This document shows, in pieces, positions 50,320 through 61,479 of a DNA stretch of 64,000 bases. The notes under the pieces are model-generated. The model worked only from the letters and a program-made list of their open reading frames with translations, was not told the origin of the DNA and did not search any database. The stretch covers positions 33,410,001 to 33,474,000 of the forward strand of contig JAZBRS010000049.1 of NCBI GenBank assembly GCA_037176725.1, read 5' to 3'. This DNA comes from Posidonia oceanica (lineage: Eukaryota > Streptophyta > Magnoliopsida > Alismatales > Posidoniaceae). Within the stretch, counting starts at the first letter, position 1. The number at the start of each line of letters is the position of its first letter. Both the position numbers and the translations under genes were made by a program.

Positions 50320-52610
50320 ATTGTCAATTTGATTGACTATATCACGCTCAATGTAAGCAACCAAACAATCATTCATAAAATCATCCCCTATTCTGTTCCT
50401 CAAACGACTTTTGATAATATTCATCGCAGAAAATACTCTATCTATAGAAGTTGTTGCCACAGGCAATAACAATGTTAACTTCAATAGTCAATATACTAGA
50501 AAATATACACAATATTGCTTCAACTCCACAAGTTTCTGAGCAAGGCCACTAATACCTTTGACAAACTTCAATTCTAGTATCCCACGAACATTCAAAATGT
50601 AGATATTAAGCTGGTTTCCACACCTTTCAATATTTGTATGAGAGAAATTTGAAGGATAAAGCTGAGCAAGTTGTACTAACTTCTCTTTATTGAAGGAAGC
50701 AAATCCATCACTTGGATCGAGACAAGCAACACATAATAATAACTCTGTATTCCTCTCATTGAAACGATCATTGAGCTCATTTATCAATAAATCAATCACT
50801 GTGTTAAAAATTTCAACTCGAAATCTGTGCAAATTTGTTTTCTCTTCTTTACCTCGACGTGCTCTCCCTAGTTCTTGATAAATGTCATCCATACATTTGA
50901 CTTCAATGTCATGTATATTACAAAATAACATAATTTCATCAAAAAAAGATTCCCATGCACTATCATCACTTCTCATAAAATTAAGTTGCACCTTGGATAG
51001 TTTAACTAAGTTCTTTGCATTTACAATATCTTGGTCTTTTCTCTGTAGTGCCTCAGACAACTCACATGTTACTCCTAAGAGATTTTTCATCAAGAGTAGG
51101 AGAAACACAAAATCAAATGTCTGAATAAGATTAACAAAGGTATTAGCTTGTGCACTAGTCTTTGTTAATTTACTATCAACTCTAATGATTTTAAGAACTT
51201 CCACCATAGAGGAAAACATGAGAGACAAATTAACAAAAGCACCATAATGAGATCCTCATCGTGTTTCACCAGCCATTTTCATGCCAAGTTCTTGATTTCT
51301 TCCACTACCACTTTTAATTTCTCCTGAGTCAAGTTCATTAGCAACTCTTTCAACTTCTTTTGCACGGAGAGTATCACGACGCTTACAAGATCCTCTAACA
51401 CAATTCATTACAATGAAGACCGAATCAAAAAATGAAGCCACCTCCACATGATTCTCTACAACTGTTACAAGTGTCAATTGTAGTTGATGAGCAAAACAAT
51501 GAATATAGAAAGCATAAGGATTTTCTTTTATAATCAATGATTTTAATCCATTAAACTCTCCATTCATATTGCTAGCACCGTCGTATCCTTAACCACACAA
51601 ACTGTGAATGCTCAAACCAAACCTGGAAAACAAGCTATCAATTGCCAACTTAAGAGATAAAATTGATGTGTTGCTAACATGCACTAAACTAAGGAAAGAC
51701 TCAATGATCTCTCATTTTCTGTTTATGTATCATAATACCACAGCCATCTGTTCATTTACAGATATATCACGAGATTCGTCCACTAGAATAGTAAACAAAC
51801 CACCATCTGCAATATCTTTCACAATCTCCTCAATAGTTTCACTTGTAATAGCACTAACAATATCTTTCTGAATTGAAAATGTTGTAAGTTTCAAAATTTC
51901 TAGAGCATTTTTCAACACAACTTTTTCAACGTTTTCATTATGATCTATTAGAAATTTTAAAAGTTTAAGAAAGTTTCCTTGGTTGGTAGATTCATGAGAT
52001 TCATCATGACCTCAAAAAGATAAACCTTGGTGTAAAAGAAACTTTACACAATCTACAGATGCCTGCAAGCGAACACAATATTCTTTTCGAAATTTATTTG
52101 ATTGTCTAGAAAATGATACTGCAATTTGTTGCCTTTCGGTCTTCAATGCAATACACTTTTGTTTAGCAACATTATGATGGCTATCATGTAAACCTTGATG
52201 GTTATGCAATCTTTTTAGATCTTTCCAGTATGTAAATCCTCGTGTTACGAAACTGAATCAACACCAGTTTCAGGAAAGAGATAGCAATACAAATAAAATG
52301 CAGCATCCTTCTCTACACTATACTCTAACCATTCCTCTTACTTACTAAACCAAGCACTGTTGAAACGACGATGCTTCCCACTAAAGTCCGTGTATAGGAA
52401 TGCATGACCTTTTGGTTGACATAGAGGTTTACTTAGATTTGCACTTCTAATTTTGTCACGCTCATTCACATCATAATTGGCTATCGGTGGTCTCAAACTA
52501 GGATCAGAAATCAATTCTTTTAGATTAAATTCTAGAGATATTTTATTCGAATTCGAAGAAGGTGTCTCATTACTAATGGGTTTATCTTCAACTGATGATT
52601 GTTCAGAAGT
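50320..52610 (-). pseudogene. hAT transposase remnant (TTF zinc finger/DUF4371 type)
   Basis: Minus strand from about 52610: Ser/Asn-rich N-terminus; LRPPIANYDVNERDKIR; RRFNSAWFSK and EEWLEYSVEKDAAFYLYCYLF (TTF-type zinc-binding region); FTILVDESRDISVNEQMAVV and YDGASNMNGEFNGLKSLII (catalytic-domain signatures with the DESRD and DGASNM motifs); AFYIHCFAHQLQLTLV; and the dimerisation end LLLPVATTSIDRVFSAMNII. At least five in-frame stops and one frameshift (for example Trp to stop near 51254, and at 51590). The longest open piece is 246 codons. Could be a host gene only if spliced, which the stop pattern argues against. Confidence 0.9.
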
Positions 52611-53169
52611 TTTTTTTTTCCGGTCCTTTAATCAAATAACCATCACTGTTTGTAAAATATAACTACACATAAATAAAAAAGAGAAAATTAAATAAACGAA
52701 AAACAATTTAAATAAAACACATTACACATACCATTGAATGTGCATGGATACATACCTCATTGTCGTTTGTCGTTTAATGAAGATGAATAAATTGCCATAA
52801 TACTACAACAGCACAGCTGCTAGGAAAAAATATAAAAAGATTAAAAACACTACAACATTACGAAATCATACCACATAATTGCCTTTGAAAATATGATTAT
52901 ATGAAAATTAAAAAACATAAAAAAAGATAACAAGAAGAAAATAGATAACAATGAAGGAAATATTAATGTCTTAATGCTATCAATATTATTTTTATTTAAT
53001 TCTATTTATTCATTTACTGTAACATCATAATATTATATATGAATATATAGCTCATTTTATAATCAGGCAACATGGCATATTGATACATAATTCTACAATA
53101 TTTGTAAAGTACTAAAGTGTAAACATGTTAATAACTTAATATGCAGTTCACAGTTGATTAAAAGCCAAA

Positions 53170-53620
53170 TACCAAAGGACAAAGCAACTTGCCCTGCCCA
53201 CTTGGCCACTTGCCATACTTTTTTTTTTTTTTTGGCAAACTTGCCCTACCACTTGGCCACTTGCCTACTTTTTTTTTTCTTTTTTTCTTTTTGCAAACTT
53301 GCCCTACCACTTGCCTACTTTTTTTTTTTTTTGTGCCCACCCACTTGGCCACTTGCCATTATCAACCATCCCTTTTTTTTTTTTTTTTTTTAGCGAGATG
53401 CTCTTCCTCTAATCCTCTCTGTCTTGGTCTGTTGGAGAGATACCGAGATCCTCTTCCGGTCTTCCTCTAATCCTCTTCCGCTCTTGGAGAGAGCTGGAGA
53501 GGACAGAGTCGACCAGAACTACAGAATAACCTAGGTATCCATCCTTTTTTTTTTTTAGCGTGATACTCTTCATCTCGGAGAGAACGGAAGAGGAGAGTAT
53601 ATACAGTATACGTCCAGTCC
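53170..53620. repeat. T-rich minisatellite and CTCTTC repeats inside hAT
   Basis: ACTTGCCCTACCACTTGGCC-type units separated by T-runs recur at about 53186, 53238, 53297 and 53330; then AATCCTCT(C/T)-type repeats and two similar T-run/AGCG(A/T)GATRCTCTTC segments at 53390 and 53557. Confidence 0.75.
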
Positions 53621-54902
53621 TTACCGTTTTGAAATCTAGACGGTCGATCAATGACTTGGGGGGAGCAAGAGAGAAGAGTAGCCACTAGCCAATAGGAGAT
53701 TCTAGATTCGTCGGTGTCGTGACGCCGTGCGTGTCGATAGATGGATTCGTCCGTTCGCCGCTATGCGTTGCTGCTGCTCCTCTTTCTTTGCTGTGCGTCA
53801 GTACGTATTGACCTGTTAGGAATATAGGATTAGGAATTTAGGATTTAAGACTTTGCAGTTATGTTAAGTGTTGAGTGCTAATAGGTGAGGCATTTACATA
53901 TAAATTACATTTTAAGTTGGATAAATTATATATTATCCTTTAGTTTTTTTTAAAATTAAGGTGAGGCTTGTGCCTCATCCGATCTCAACGTGGATCCGCC
54001 ACTGCCTGTTGGATATAATAGAAAAAGATTTGATAAGCATACGACTCAAACATGTGTTGAAAATAATTTGTTTAAGAATCATTATTCAAATGCAAACATT
54101 AACCTAAAAAAACATTTGTGCATGTAAACAGTTGACAGTTTGGACATTTTTTGAATGATAAACAATAGAAAACAATTCAAATAGTTTGGAGTGTTCTCAT
54201 AAATAATTTTAAGTAATATCTATTATTCAACGCATGTATCAATAAAAAAAAAAAACATCAATTCTATCTTAACTTGGGTTAACTAATGACCCATAACATG
54301 TTACCCATATCTTGACTCATTAAGTGAATAGATTAGCGGATAACGGATTAACAAGTTAACGAGTATATAAAATATTTACCTTAATCTATTTTTAACGAGT
54401 CGGATCGGATCGAATCAGATCAGATTAGCGAGTGATATTTGACTTACTTACAGCCTTAAGTGGAGTACATGGGATGTGTGGTTCACATTTAATGAAAGGA
54501 GAGGAGTAATCGTATCAACAGCCTGGTAGTTGTCATGGTTTGAAACCACAACAGGCGACGATTCTAATAAGTTCATGGTAGACACGTTACCTGGAAATCA
54601 ACCTCCCTTGGAATAAATGTCTAACTTAGTCATTTTCCATTTTTCCACTATTCCTTCCTTAGTTCCTTGGCTAACACCTCCTGGTTATATCTCCGAAGTT
54701 CCAAGGCACCACCTCCTCCAATTAATATGGTCCAACAGTCGTAAAAATGCATACCTTATGATTTCTTCCATTTAATAGATTGTAAGTTATTTAGATATTC
54801 TGTACGTGCGTGGAGTCCATGCTTTAAGCTCCCTCAGTAACTAACGTTCTATTGACTTTATTTATTGAATGAAGACCGATACATGTAATAATCCTTCTTT
54901 AA

Positions 54903-55359
54903 GGTAGCATTTGCAAACTTTTTTTGCATAGCTTACTGCATTATGCACTTATCGTCCGATAAGTATTTCCAAATGATGTCTGATATACAAAATTTTTCAA
55001 AAAAGTTAGTTGTAACTTTTTAGTATAATTTAAATTATTAGACAGTTTTTTGAAAAATTAATAGGTATTAGCTTTTTGAAAAGCTATAAATATTAGTCAT
55101 AGCTTATCTAATGATATTCTTAGAGTTGATTTTAATTACAACATGAACCTAACAAAATTACAACACAAAAATTCCGACGGCGCCGGTAATGGCAACAACG
55201 AGGGTAATATAGTTTTTTGATTAACTTATAAGTGCTCATTGGACATACAAACCAAACAAGTTTTTCTTTACCTCTATAAAAACTACAAACAATATGGCTT
55301 AACGAAAAGTCAAATTTTTCCAATAAACTGTGTAAGAAAAAGCGTTTCCAAACGCAACC
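54903..55359. mobile_element. Tourist/Harbinger-like MITE
   Basis: 457 bp, ends GGTAGCATTTGCAAAC and (other strand) GGTTGCGTTTGGAAAC, flanked by TAA (54900-54902, 55360-55362). AT-rich, non-coding. Confidence 0.8.
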
Positions 55360-55362
55360 TAA

Positions 55363-56760
55363 GCATGAATTATTATAATGCCCTCAAGACTCACAACCTT
55401 ATATCCTATCACACTTAGAGCTATTACTAAATAAATAACTCTAAGATACATGCAACAAGTTAAATTAAATAACTAACAGGAATTAATTGCTAAATCTACC
55501 CAGAGCCTGTGGTGTGCGGCTACGTAACTCCCGTTATATGCACTAGACTTGACTGCTACTCCCAATATCTACGCCTACAAGGAAAACATCAAAACACAAG
55601 TGAGTGACATTTAATAATCACTCAGCACACGCTTACCAACTACTAAAAACAACAAATCAAGATTGGAGCTGCTGGCACTCAGCTCCCCAAACAACACGCT
55701 GCGTTCACTCGGTAGCCACAAGTCCAAAACCTGCAATCCACCAAGACCTGCAAAACTCTATTACAGACAAGCATGGAATCCCTTTTTGAAACATGTTTTT
55801 CAAAATCATTTTCTCTTTTTTTTCTTTCAAAAACACATGCACTTTGAAATCTCTTTATGCACACCTGGTGCGGCTACTCTATGCCAAATCAAGTTCAAAA
55901 CCAGCACAAAACCATATCTCAAAAACCAAGGTCTCCTCTGGACCATAACTTGAAAACCTAAATCAGGGTTTGAAAACCAAAACTAGCACCAACCACATTT
56001 CAAAACCAAGTCCCAAACCAGATTCATTTTACTTCTCAAATATCGAAGACACAATGGCCAAAGTACAGAAAACCAGATGCATCATCCTCACAGAAACATG
56101 CAGCCAAAAACACAATACCAAAGTGCTGAAAACTCAAAGCAGCACCGAGTACTCAGCTATTTTGAGTACTCAAAACCACGCAATCTGAAACACGCACTCT
56201 CAATGCGGTACAGACAGACTTGTAAATCGGGTCGGTCCAAAGAGGTGGCCCGTATGACCGGCTCAGCCCGTTTGGTTATATGGGCCGGAACAAATTTAAT
56301 AGACCCCTGGCCCGAAACGGTCCATGGCCCGCCACTGGGCCGAACCGCGGGCCAGGCCAAGTCGGTCCATTTGAAAAAAATAATATTATTAAATATTTAA
56401 ATATTTGATATATACATAAAAAAATTGAAGAATACATAAGATATTCAATATTTTACATTTTTTCATTTTTTTTGTTTTACATTAATATAAATTAATCATA
56501 AGTAGAGACTGTTTCCGTTGAAGTTGATGCCGTATCTTCGTCTTCTGATTCGTCGTTTAAGCTCAGTCCGACGATCAACCGCATCGTACCAGTCCTTCAA
56601 GCATACAGAGGCTTCTAGACCACCACTTTAATATATCTAAATTATCCATTTCTAGTTCACTAAAAGCAAACTCATATTATAAATAATTTTCTAATTCATT
56701 ATTAGTGGTTGATTTTACGTATTATCATGTTTTCATTGGTTTTCCTCGTCTTCTGATAAT
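55363..56760. other. Intergenic or LTR sequence
   Basis: 55363-56200 is A/C-rich with AAAACC-type runs; 56220-56380 is a GC-rich GGGCCG/GGTCCA-rich segment typical of MITE ends; the rest may be LTR of the Gypsy element whose primer site is at 56924. No gene seen. Confidence 0.4.
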
Positions 56761-56923
56761 AGATTAGGTGGCGACTCCCTTTTTGCTTTATCCTTGTTTT
56801 CTTCACTATTTTCTGGTGTTTTCGAGTCGAGTTTCCTTTCTCAAATCCACCATTTATCCGTGACCCTCTATCGGTCGGTGCGCGCCCGCGCTCCGGCACC
56901 ATCGGGGATGGTCATAAGGACAA

Positions 56924-56940
56924 TGGCGACTTCGCTGGGG
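56924..56940 (+). other. Gypsy-type primer binding site
   Basis: TGGCGACTTCGCTGGGG fits the tRNA-Arg-type primer site of plant Tat/Ogre Gypsy elements and follows a CA (LTR end). A partial TGGCGACTCC lies upstream at 56768. Confidence 0.6.
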
Positions 56941-58370
56941 ATACTAGATTCCGGCTTTCGCTTTTCTTTTCCTCGCTTGCATGATTTTCGCATTTTGCTT
57001 GCTTTGTTATGCTTATCCATGCCTAAATACTTGCTTGACGTAATAATACATGCTTTTTGAGTGGTGAATGCATGCTTTTGCACTTATCCTATGCCACCAC
57101 ATATACATGCTATGATATACATGTCTTTTGATGTGATGAATGTTTCCTTTCACCATCATGTTCACAACACTTGCACATGTCAAGCACATGCATTATGCCT
57201 TAATGTATGATTGCTTGCATGCCATGACTTCATGCTTCTTTCCCCTTTTGCATATGCCATGCCGAGGATATTAGAGACATGCTTGCTTCCCCTTCGGCTT
57301 AAGTTAAAAGCTACAAATAAAGCCAAGCAATAACACTTAAGCACAACTAGAGCCAAAATTGCAATCTTCCCCTTTTGGCTAAATAAAATGCAATTAAAAC
57401 ACATCAAAGCATATCTGCATGATTGAGCATCTTATAAAGCATGCATCTTCTCATCCTTGAGTCCACCCACTTAGTCTGAGAAGGACAGTCCCGGTCTTTT
57501 GTTCCATTCCTATGGCGTGGGGCAAGTTGATCGGTCTGTCCCTCCTCGTCCGGGATCGTGTCGGTGTTAGTAGAGGGTACAACTCATGCTTCGGCAGGGT
57601 CGAGGCTCCTAACACACCACCCGTTCACTGCCTGAGCTTTGGCCAGGATTTAGATGGGATCTGCATTTCTGACATGAGTCAATAAACCCATACCCATGAG
57701 TGAGTCCGAGTAGCTGATCTACTCGGGACATGCATGGTGAGAGAGCGCATACTAGAATATTCATCCGCATGTGTGCCATTCATGCCACCTTAATAACCTA
57801 CATCGCGTCCATGCTCTGTTGCCTGCACAGGTAGGTGTGACATCGTCAGTCAGGAGCTCGAGCGTCCCTTCTCCTTTTCTTCGAGCTATTTGTCGCCTCT
57901 GACAATAGCTCATCTTAGGTCTCGCGCTTCCGCTTCCAACCGCAGACTCTTTTGCACCCGCTCGCAGTCGGCCATGGCCCAACAGACCTGCGAGCCTCTT
58001 TCTTGTTCTGCATCGGAGGAGATCCTGGTTTCGGCCCCTCCTTCTCTCCCTTTGACATCTGTTGACTCTGCGTCCTTTCTGGCGCAAGAGACTTCCCACC
58101 CCCTTCATCTGGGACAAGGGTAGACCCAGATCGGTCTGGAGCTTGTCACCAAGACAACCACAGTGACCACCACTCAAGCTCCAGGGGCGTCACCCTTTGT
58201 TTTTTCCCAAGGCCTTCCCATCTCGGAAATCCAGTCATCTGCGGCTATCTCCGTCATAGGAACTTCCCCGTTTGGCTCTTCTGCTCTTGTGCCTGTAGAT
58301 ATTCCGTTTTGGCACTCTCATTGCACTTTTAAATACCATCATCCCATATCATGCTCCACTCATCATTAGA
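56941..58370 (+). mobile_element. Leader or internal part of a Gypsy-type element
   Basis: Sequence after the 56924 primer site is pyrimidine-rich, with repeated CATGC/GCATG words (57050-57450), then a GC-richer stretch (57480-58370) with short frames on both strands. I recognise no gag or pol domain here; it may be the non-coding region or an additional ORF typical of Tat/Ogre elements. Confidence 0.4.
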
Positions 58371-58374
58371 GCAT

Positions 58375-59652
58375 TTTTGCTCAGCTCAAGTACTCTCCAA
58401 AAGTCCAGTATGCCTATCTGGATCGTTAGACGCAACATTATACTACATCTAACGTTAGACGTTGTATTTCACAGCGTCTAAAGCTTCTAGCTCAGTTTAT
58501 TTCCAAATTTGCCAATTTTCTTTTTAGATCCAAACCATCTGTCAAAGTCAAACAGATCCACGTCGACATAATCACTTCATTAATTGATTGACACTTTTCC
58601 ATTGATAGAGAGGCCAAATTTGGCAAGTTTGCAAGTTGGGTGTGTTAGACGCTATGTGTAGCTGCATCCAACGTAGGAAGCAATGAATCACTACGTTTTA
58701 CAACCTGGTTTTGTATTCCGTAACTTTCCTTTTTTTGGCAAAATACGAAATCCATTTTTTTTCCTCCTCTAGAGTGTATTGACCGGTCAAGACAATTAAA
58801 AGTGGTTTAATGACCATTAATCAATCTTTATTAGGGGAATATTCCTTTATCCTGGCAGCTGTGCCTCGGGGGTCGTTGGACACTTGGGATTCCAGCGTCC
58901 AACGTTGGACGCTGTGAGTTCCAGCGTCCAACACTTCTGAATTGGAAATTTTGCTGACTTGGTCATTTAATCCATATTTGCTCCTCCCCTGCTTCTATAA
59001 AAGCAGGGGTACCCTCAACCTTTAAGGGGATGGATTTTGGAGAAGAGGAATTTGAATCTGATAGGAATTTAAATTGAGGGATAGGAAAATTATAGAGAAA
59101 ATAAGAGAGTGTTTTTGAGTGAATGAAAGAGAATTCTAAAGGAGCATAGTTCTCGACGGTCTCCGACCACATCTCACATTCCCATCCTAAATAAAAGGGG
59201 ATTTTCTTTTAGTAATTTGCATATTGCATTTCGTATTTTTTGTTGTTGTAGCTAGGCATTCATACATAGTTGCAACTGGAGGGATAAAATCCCTCGTGTA
59301 AGTATTTTTCTTTGTTCATTTTATATCGCTTTTATTTACATTAGATCACCTACTACACTATATTTAATCCACATTTGTAAATTCGTTTTGCAAGGAAAAG
59401 AAGAAAGAGAAGAAACTCACCAAGCACGAGTATCATTGGGCAACGCTGGCGTTGTCCCAAGGTAGCTGAACCCGCAATACATATCACATCTCTCAAGGCG
59501 TCTCGAGGATCGGCGAAAGCGAACCTGGAGTGGCGATCACACCAACTTCTCCACACGTGGAGTGGCGAAGTTGGATACAACAAAAGGGGACCCCGAGAGA
59601 GCAAATAGACGTCCGGAAAAAGCTTTCTCCCTTCAAAACCCCATATCCACAG
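58375..59652 (+). repeat. Probable Gypsy LTR
   Basis: Contains a TATA box in a hairpin (58986-59009) and ends just before a second primer site at 59655. The left border is not fixed, and no partner LTR lies in the window. Confidence 0.5.
58996..59003 (+). promoter_or_regulatory. LTR TATA box in a 9-bp hairpin loop
   Basis: TATAAAAG at 58996-59003. It overlaps the loop of a perfect inverted repeat CCCCTGCTT (58986-58994) and AAGCAGGGG (59001-59009) with the loop CTATAA. Placement about 650 bp before the primer site fits an LTR promoter. Confidence 0.6.
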
Positions 59653-59654
59653 TC

Positions 59655-59672
59655 TGGCGATCACGGTGGGAC
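59655..59672 (+). other. Second Gypsy-type primer-site-like sequence
   Basis: TGGCGATCACGGTGGGAC, similar in form to the site at 56924. A partial copy, TGGCGATCACACC, lies upstream at 59531. Confidence 0.5.
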
Positions 59673-61450
59673 AGCTAAAAGTGCCCCCGTGCTAGGTGAG
59701 GATTCTCTTCTTCTTCGTTCTTTTCCTTTGTAACTCTTATTTAATTTTGCGGATTTTTTTCGAGGTCGTGGCGAAATTCCTCATAGTGTTTTGAGACATC
59801 ATGACCCTTTTATTATTTGTGTTTTTTTATTTATGCTCTTAAAATCTTGCATCCACCTCTTATTTGAGTTTGATTCTCGTAAATAGGGGTGTTTAAAAAA
59901 AAAAGATCTCTGTCAGTACGTTAAAAGCTGTGCAAGGTGCGTCTTACATAAGACGTTGCATTTTCCAGCGTTTTATACATCTTGACAGATTTCCTCCTGT
60001 TTTTTTTTCAAAAATTTTCTTTAATTCCTTTGTGTAGAATTTTATATATTCGAAAAAGCATGCAACCACTCCCTTCTTTTTGTTTTGATTCTCAGGAATA
60101 AGGGGTGCTTGAGTTAAAAAAAATTGTTTAGTTTTTCTGAAAAATTCCCTGTCAGTGTGTTAAACACTAGATTTCAATGCGTTTTACATAAAACGCTATA
60201 TCTGCCAGCGTCTTACACATCTAAACAGGAAGCTTTCTGTTTTCAAAATTTCTATTTATTTTCTTTTCATAACTGGCCCAGGGATTAAGGTGTGAGGTGA
60301 TCGGCCATGCCGTAGGGACCAGAGCCTTAATCTTTGGGTGCTTTTTCAAAAAAAAATCTCAAATAAAATCGAGTTTTTTTTTGTGTGACTTGTTTGGCCC
60401 TCACGGGAACTAATTTGTTTATATCTTCTCTTGGATTACGCAAAATAACCCCTTATGTCCTAAGCACCTCTGTTGCAAAGGCTTAAGGAAGGTGTTTGCA
60501 TTGTCATTAGCTTTCACAAGGGTCACTACCTCTTCCCCTGATTTTTTGTGAAAGTTAATTAGAAACCCAAGTTAAGATTTGCATTCTCCCTCCCTTTTCT
60601 GTGGTTTGTTGTGAATACTTGTGCTTGAAACGTGAGAGACCCAATCAATCCTAAGTACGTTAGGCTCTACCTCTACGGGGTAGGGATCTAAGTGTGCTCA
60701 GACTCCCTTCAAATCATCAGGAGTTAAGGTAGGGGTAATACCGAAGAAGAGAATTATCTATCCTATTTGTGAGGATCCATAGTCATCCCTGAAGAAATCC
60801 ATACCTAAGCCATAGGCACTCTAAGAGCCACGTAGGTTTAAAACACTAATAACAAAGCGAAAATCCTAAAATCAAACATTCAATTGCTGTTTGAAAAGTG
60901 TTTCTGTGCAATTCTCTGAAGTAAGGTGTTGGACGTTGAGAAAGATTGAATTCTACGTTGGACGCATCTGCTACCAGCGTTCAACATATTGTCTAATTTT
61001 CTTTTGATTTTTGGATGTTTTCATGAATGTTACAGGGTGAATGTTTAAGCAGGGGTTATAAGCAAATCATTTGAACTTTATTTGGAGTCCATTTCTTTTC
61101 TTAGAAGCTTGTATTATGCTACAAAGAACTCTTATAAGTTTTGTCTCTTTTCTTTTATTTGTTCATCAAGTGTAAACATTGTAATCTTTTCCCTTTATTA
61201 GTAAAAAAGGAGTGAAAAAAAATCGAAAAATCCAGAGGAAAATCAAAAAAGAAAAGAAAAGAAAAGATAGAAAGGAAAAAAAAGAGAAAAGGAAAGAAAG
61301 AAAAGAGGAAAAGAGGAAAATTCTGGAGATCTCTGTCCATATAGTCCCATAAAGAACATTAGGATCTATAGCCAATAAACAATATTCGTCAAAATCAATG
61401 CAGAGAAGTAGCTCAGCTGATAGCTTAAAGTGTTAGACGCAGATAACTTT
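59673..61450 (+). other. Long Gypsy leader
   Basis: Low-coding 1.8-kb leader between primer site and the first frames, with T-rich stretches and an A/G-rich block (61200-61320). Contains three of the paired GACGC motifs. Confidence 0.5.
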
Positions 61451-61479
61451 GCGTCTAACGTTGGACAATACTTTTATCA

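Larger units (their letters stand above)
50148..54004 (-). mobile_element. hAT transposon nested in the outer element
   Basis: 3857 bp. Terminal repeats TAGTGGCGGATC and (other strand) CAGTGGCGGATC; perfect 8-bp duplication CCTGTTGG (50140-50147, 54005-54012). Contains a transposase remnant on the minus strand and, on its 5' side, T-rich minisatellites. Confidence 0.95.
49549..54458. mobile_element. Outer hAT-like element
   Basis: Left end TAGGGGTGTAAATGGA, right end (other strand) TAAGGCTGTAAGTAAG, flanked by the perfect 8-bp duplication AGTGGAGT (49541-49548, 54459-54466). Same terminal family as the element at 3056-4405. Its own sequence is only 49549-50139 and 54013-54458; the middle is a second hAT element. 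Confidence 0.85.

Noticed and set aside
53154..53690. Phe- and Lys-rich frames on both strands
   Set aside because: Translations of T-runs in a minisatellite inside the hAT element.
61155..61375. Phe-rich minus-strand frames that look like membrane segments
   Set aside because: Reverse complement of an A/G-rich low-complexity block in the Gypsy leader.
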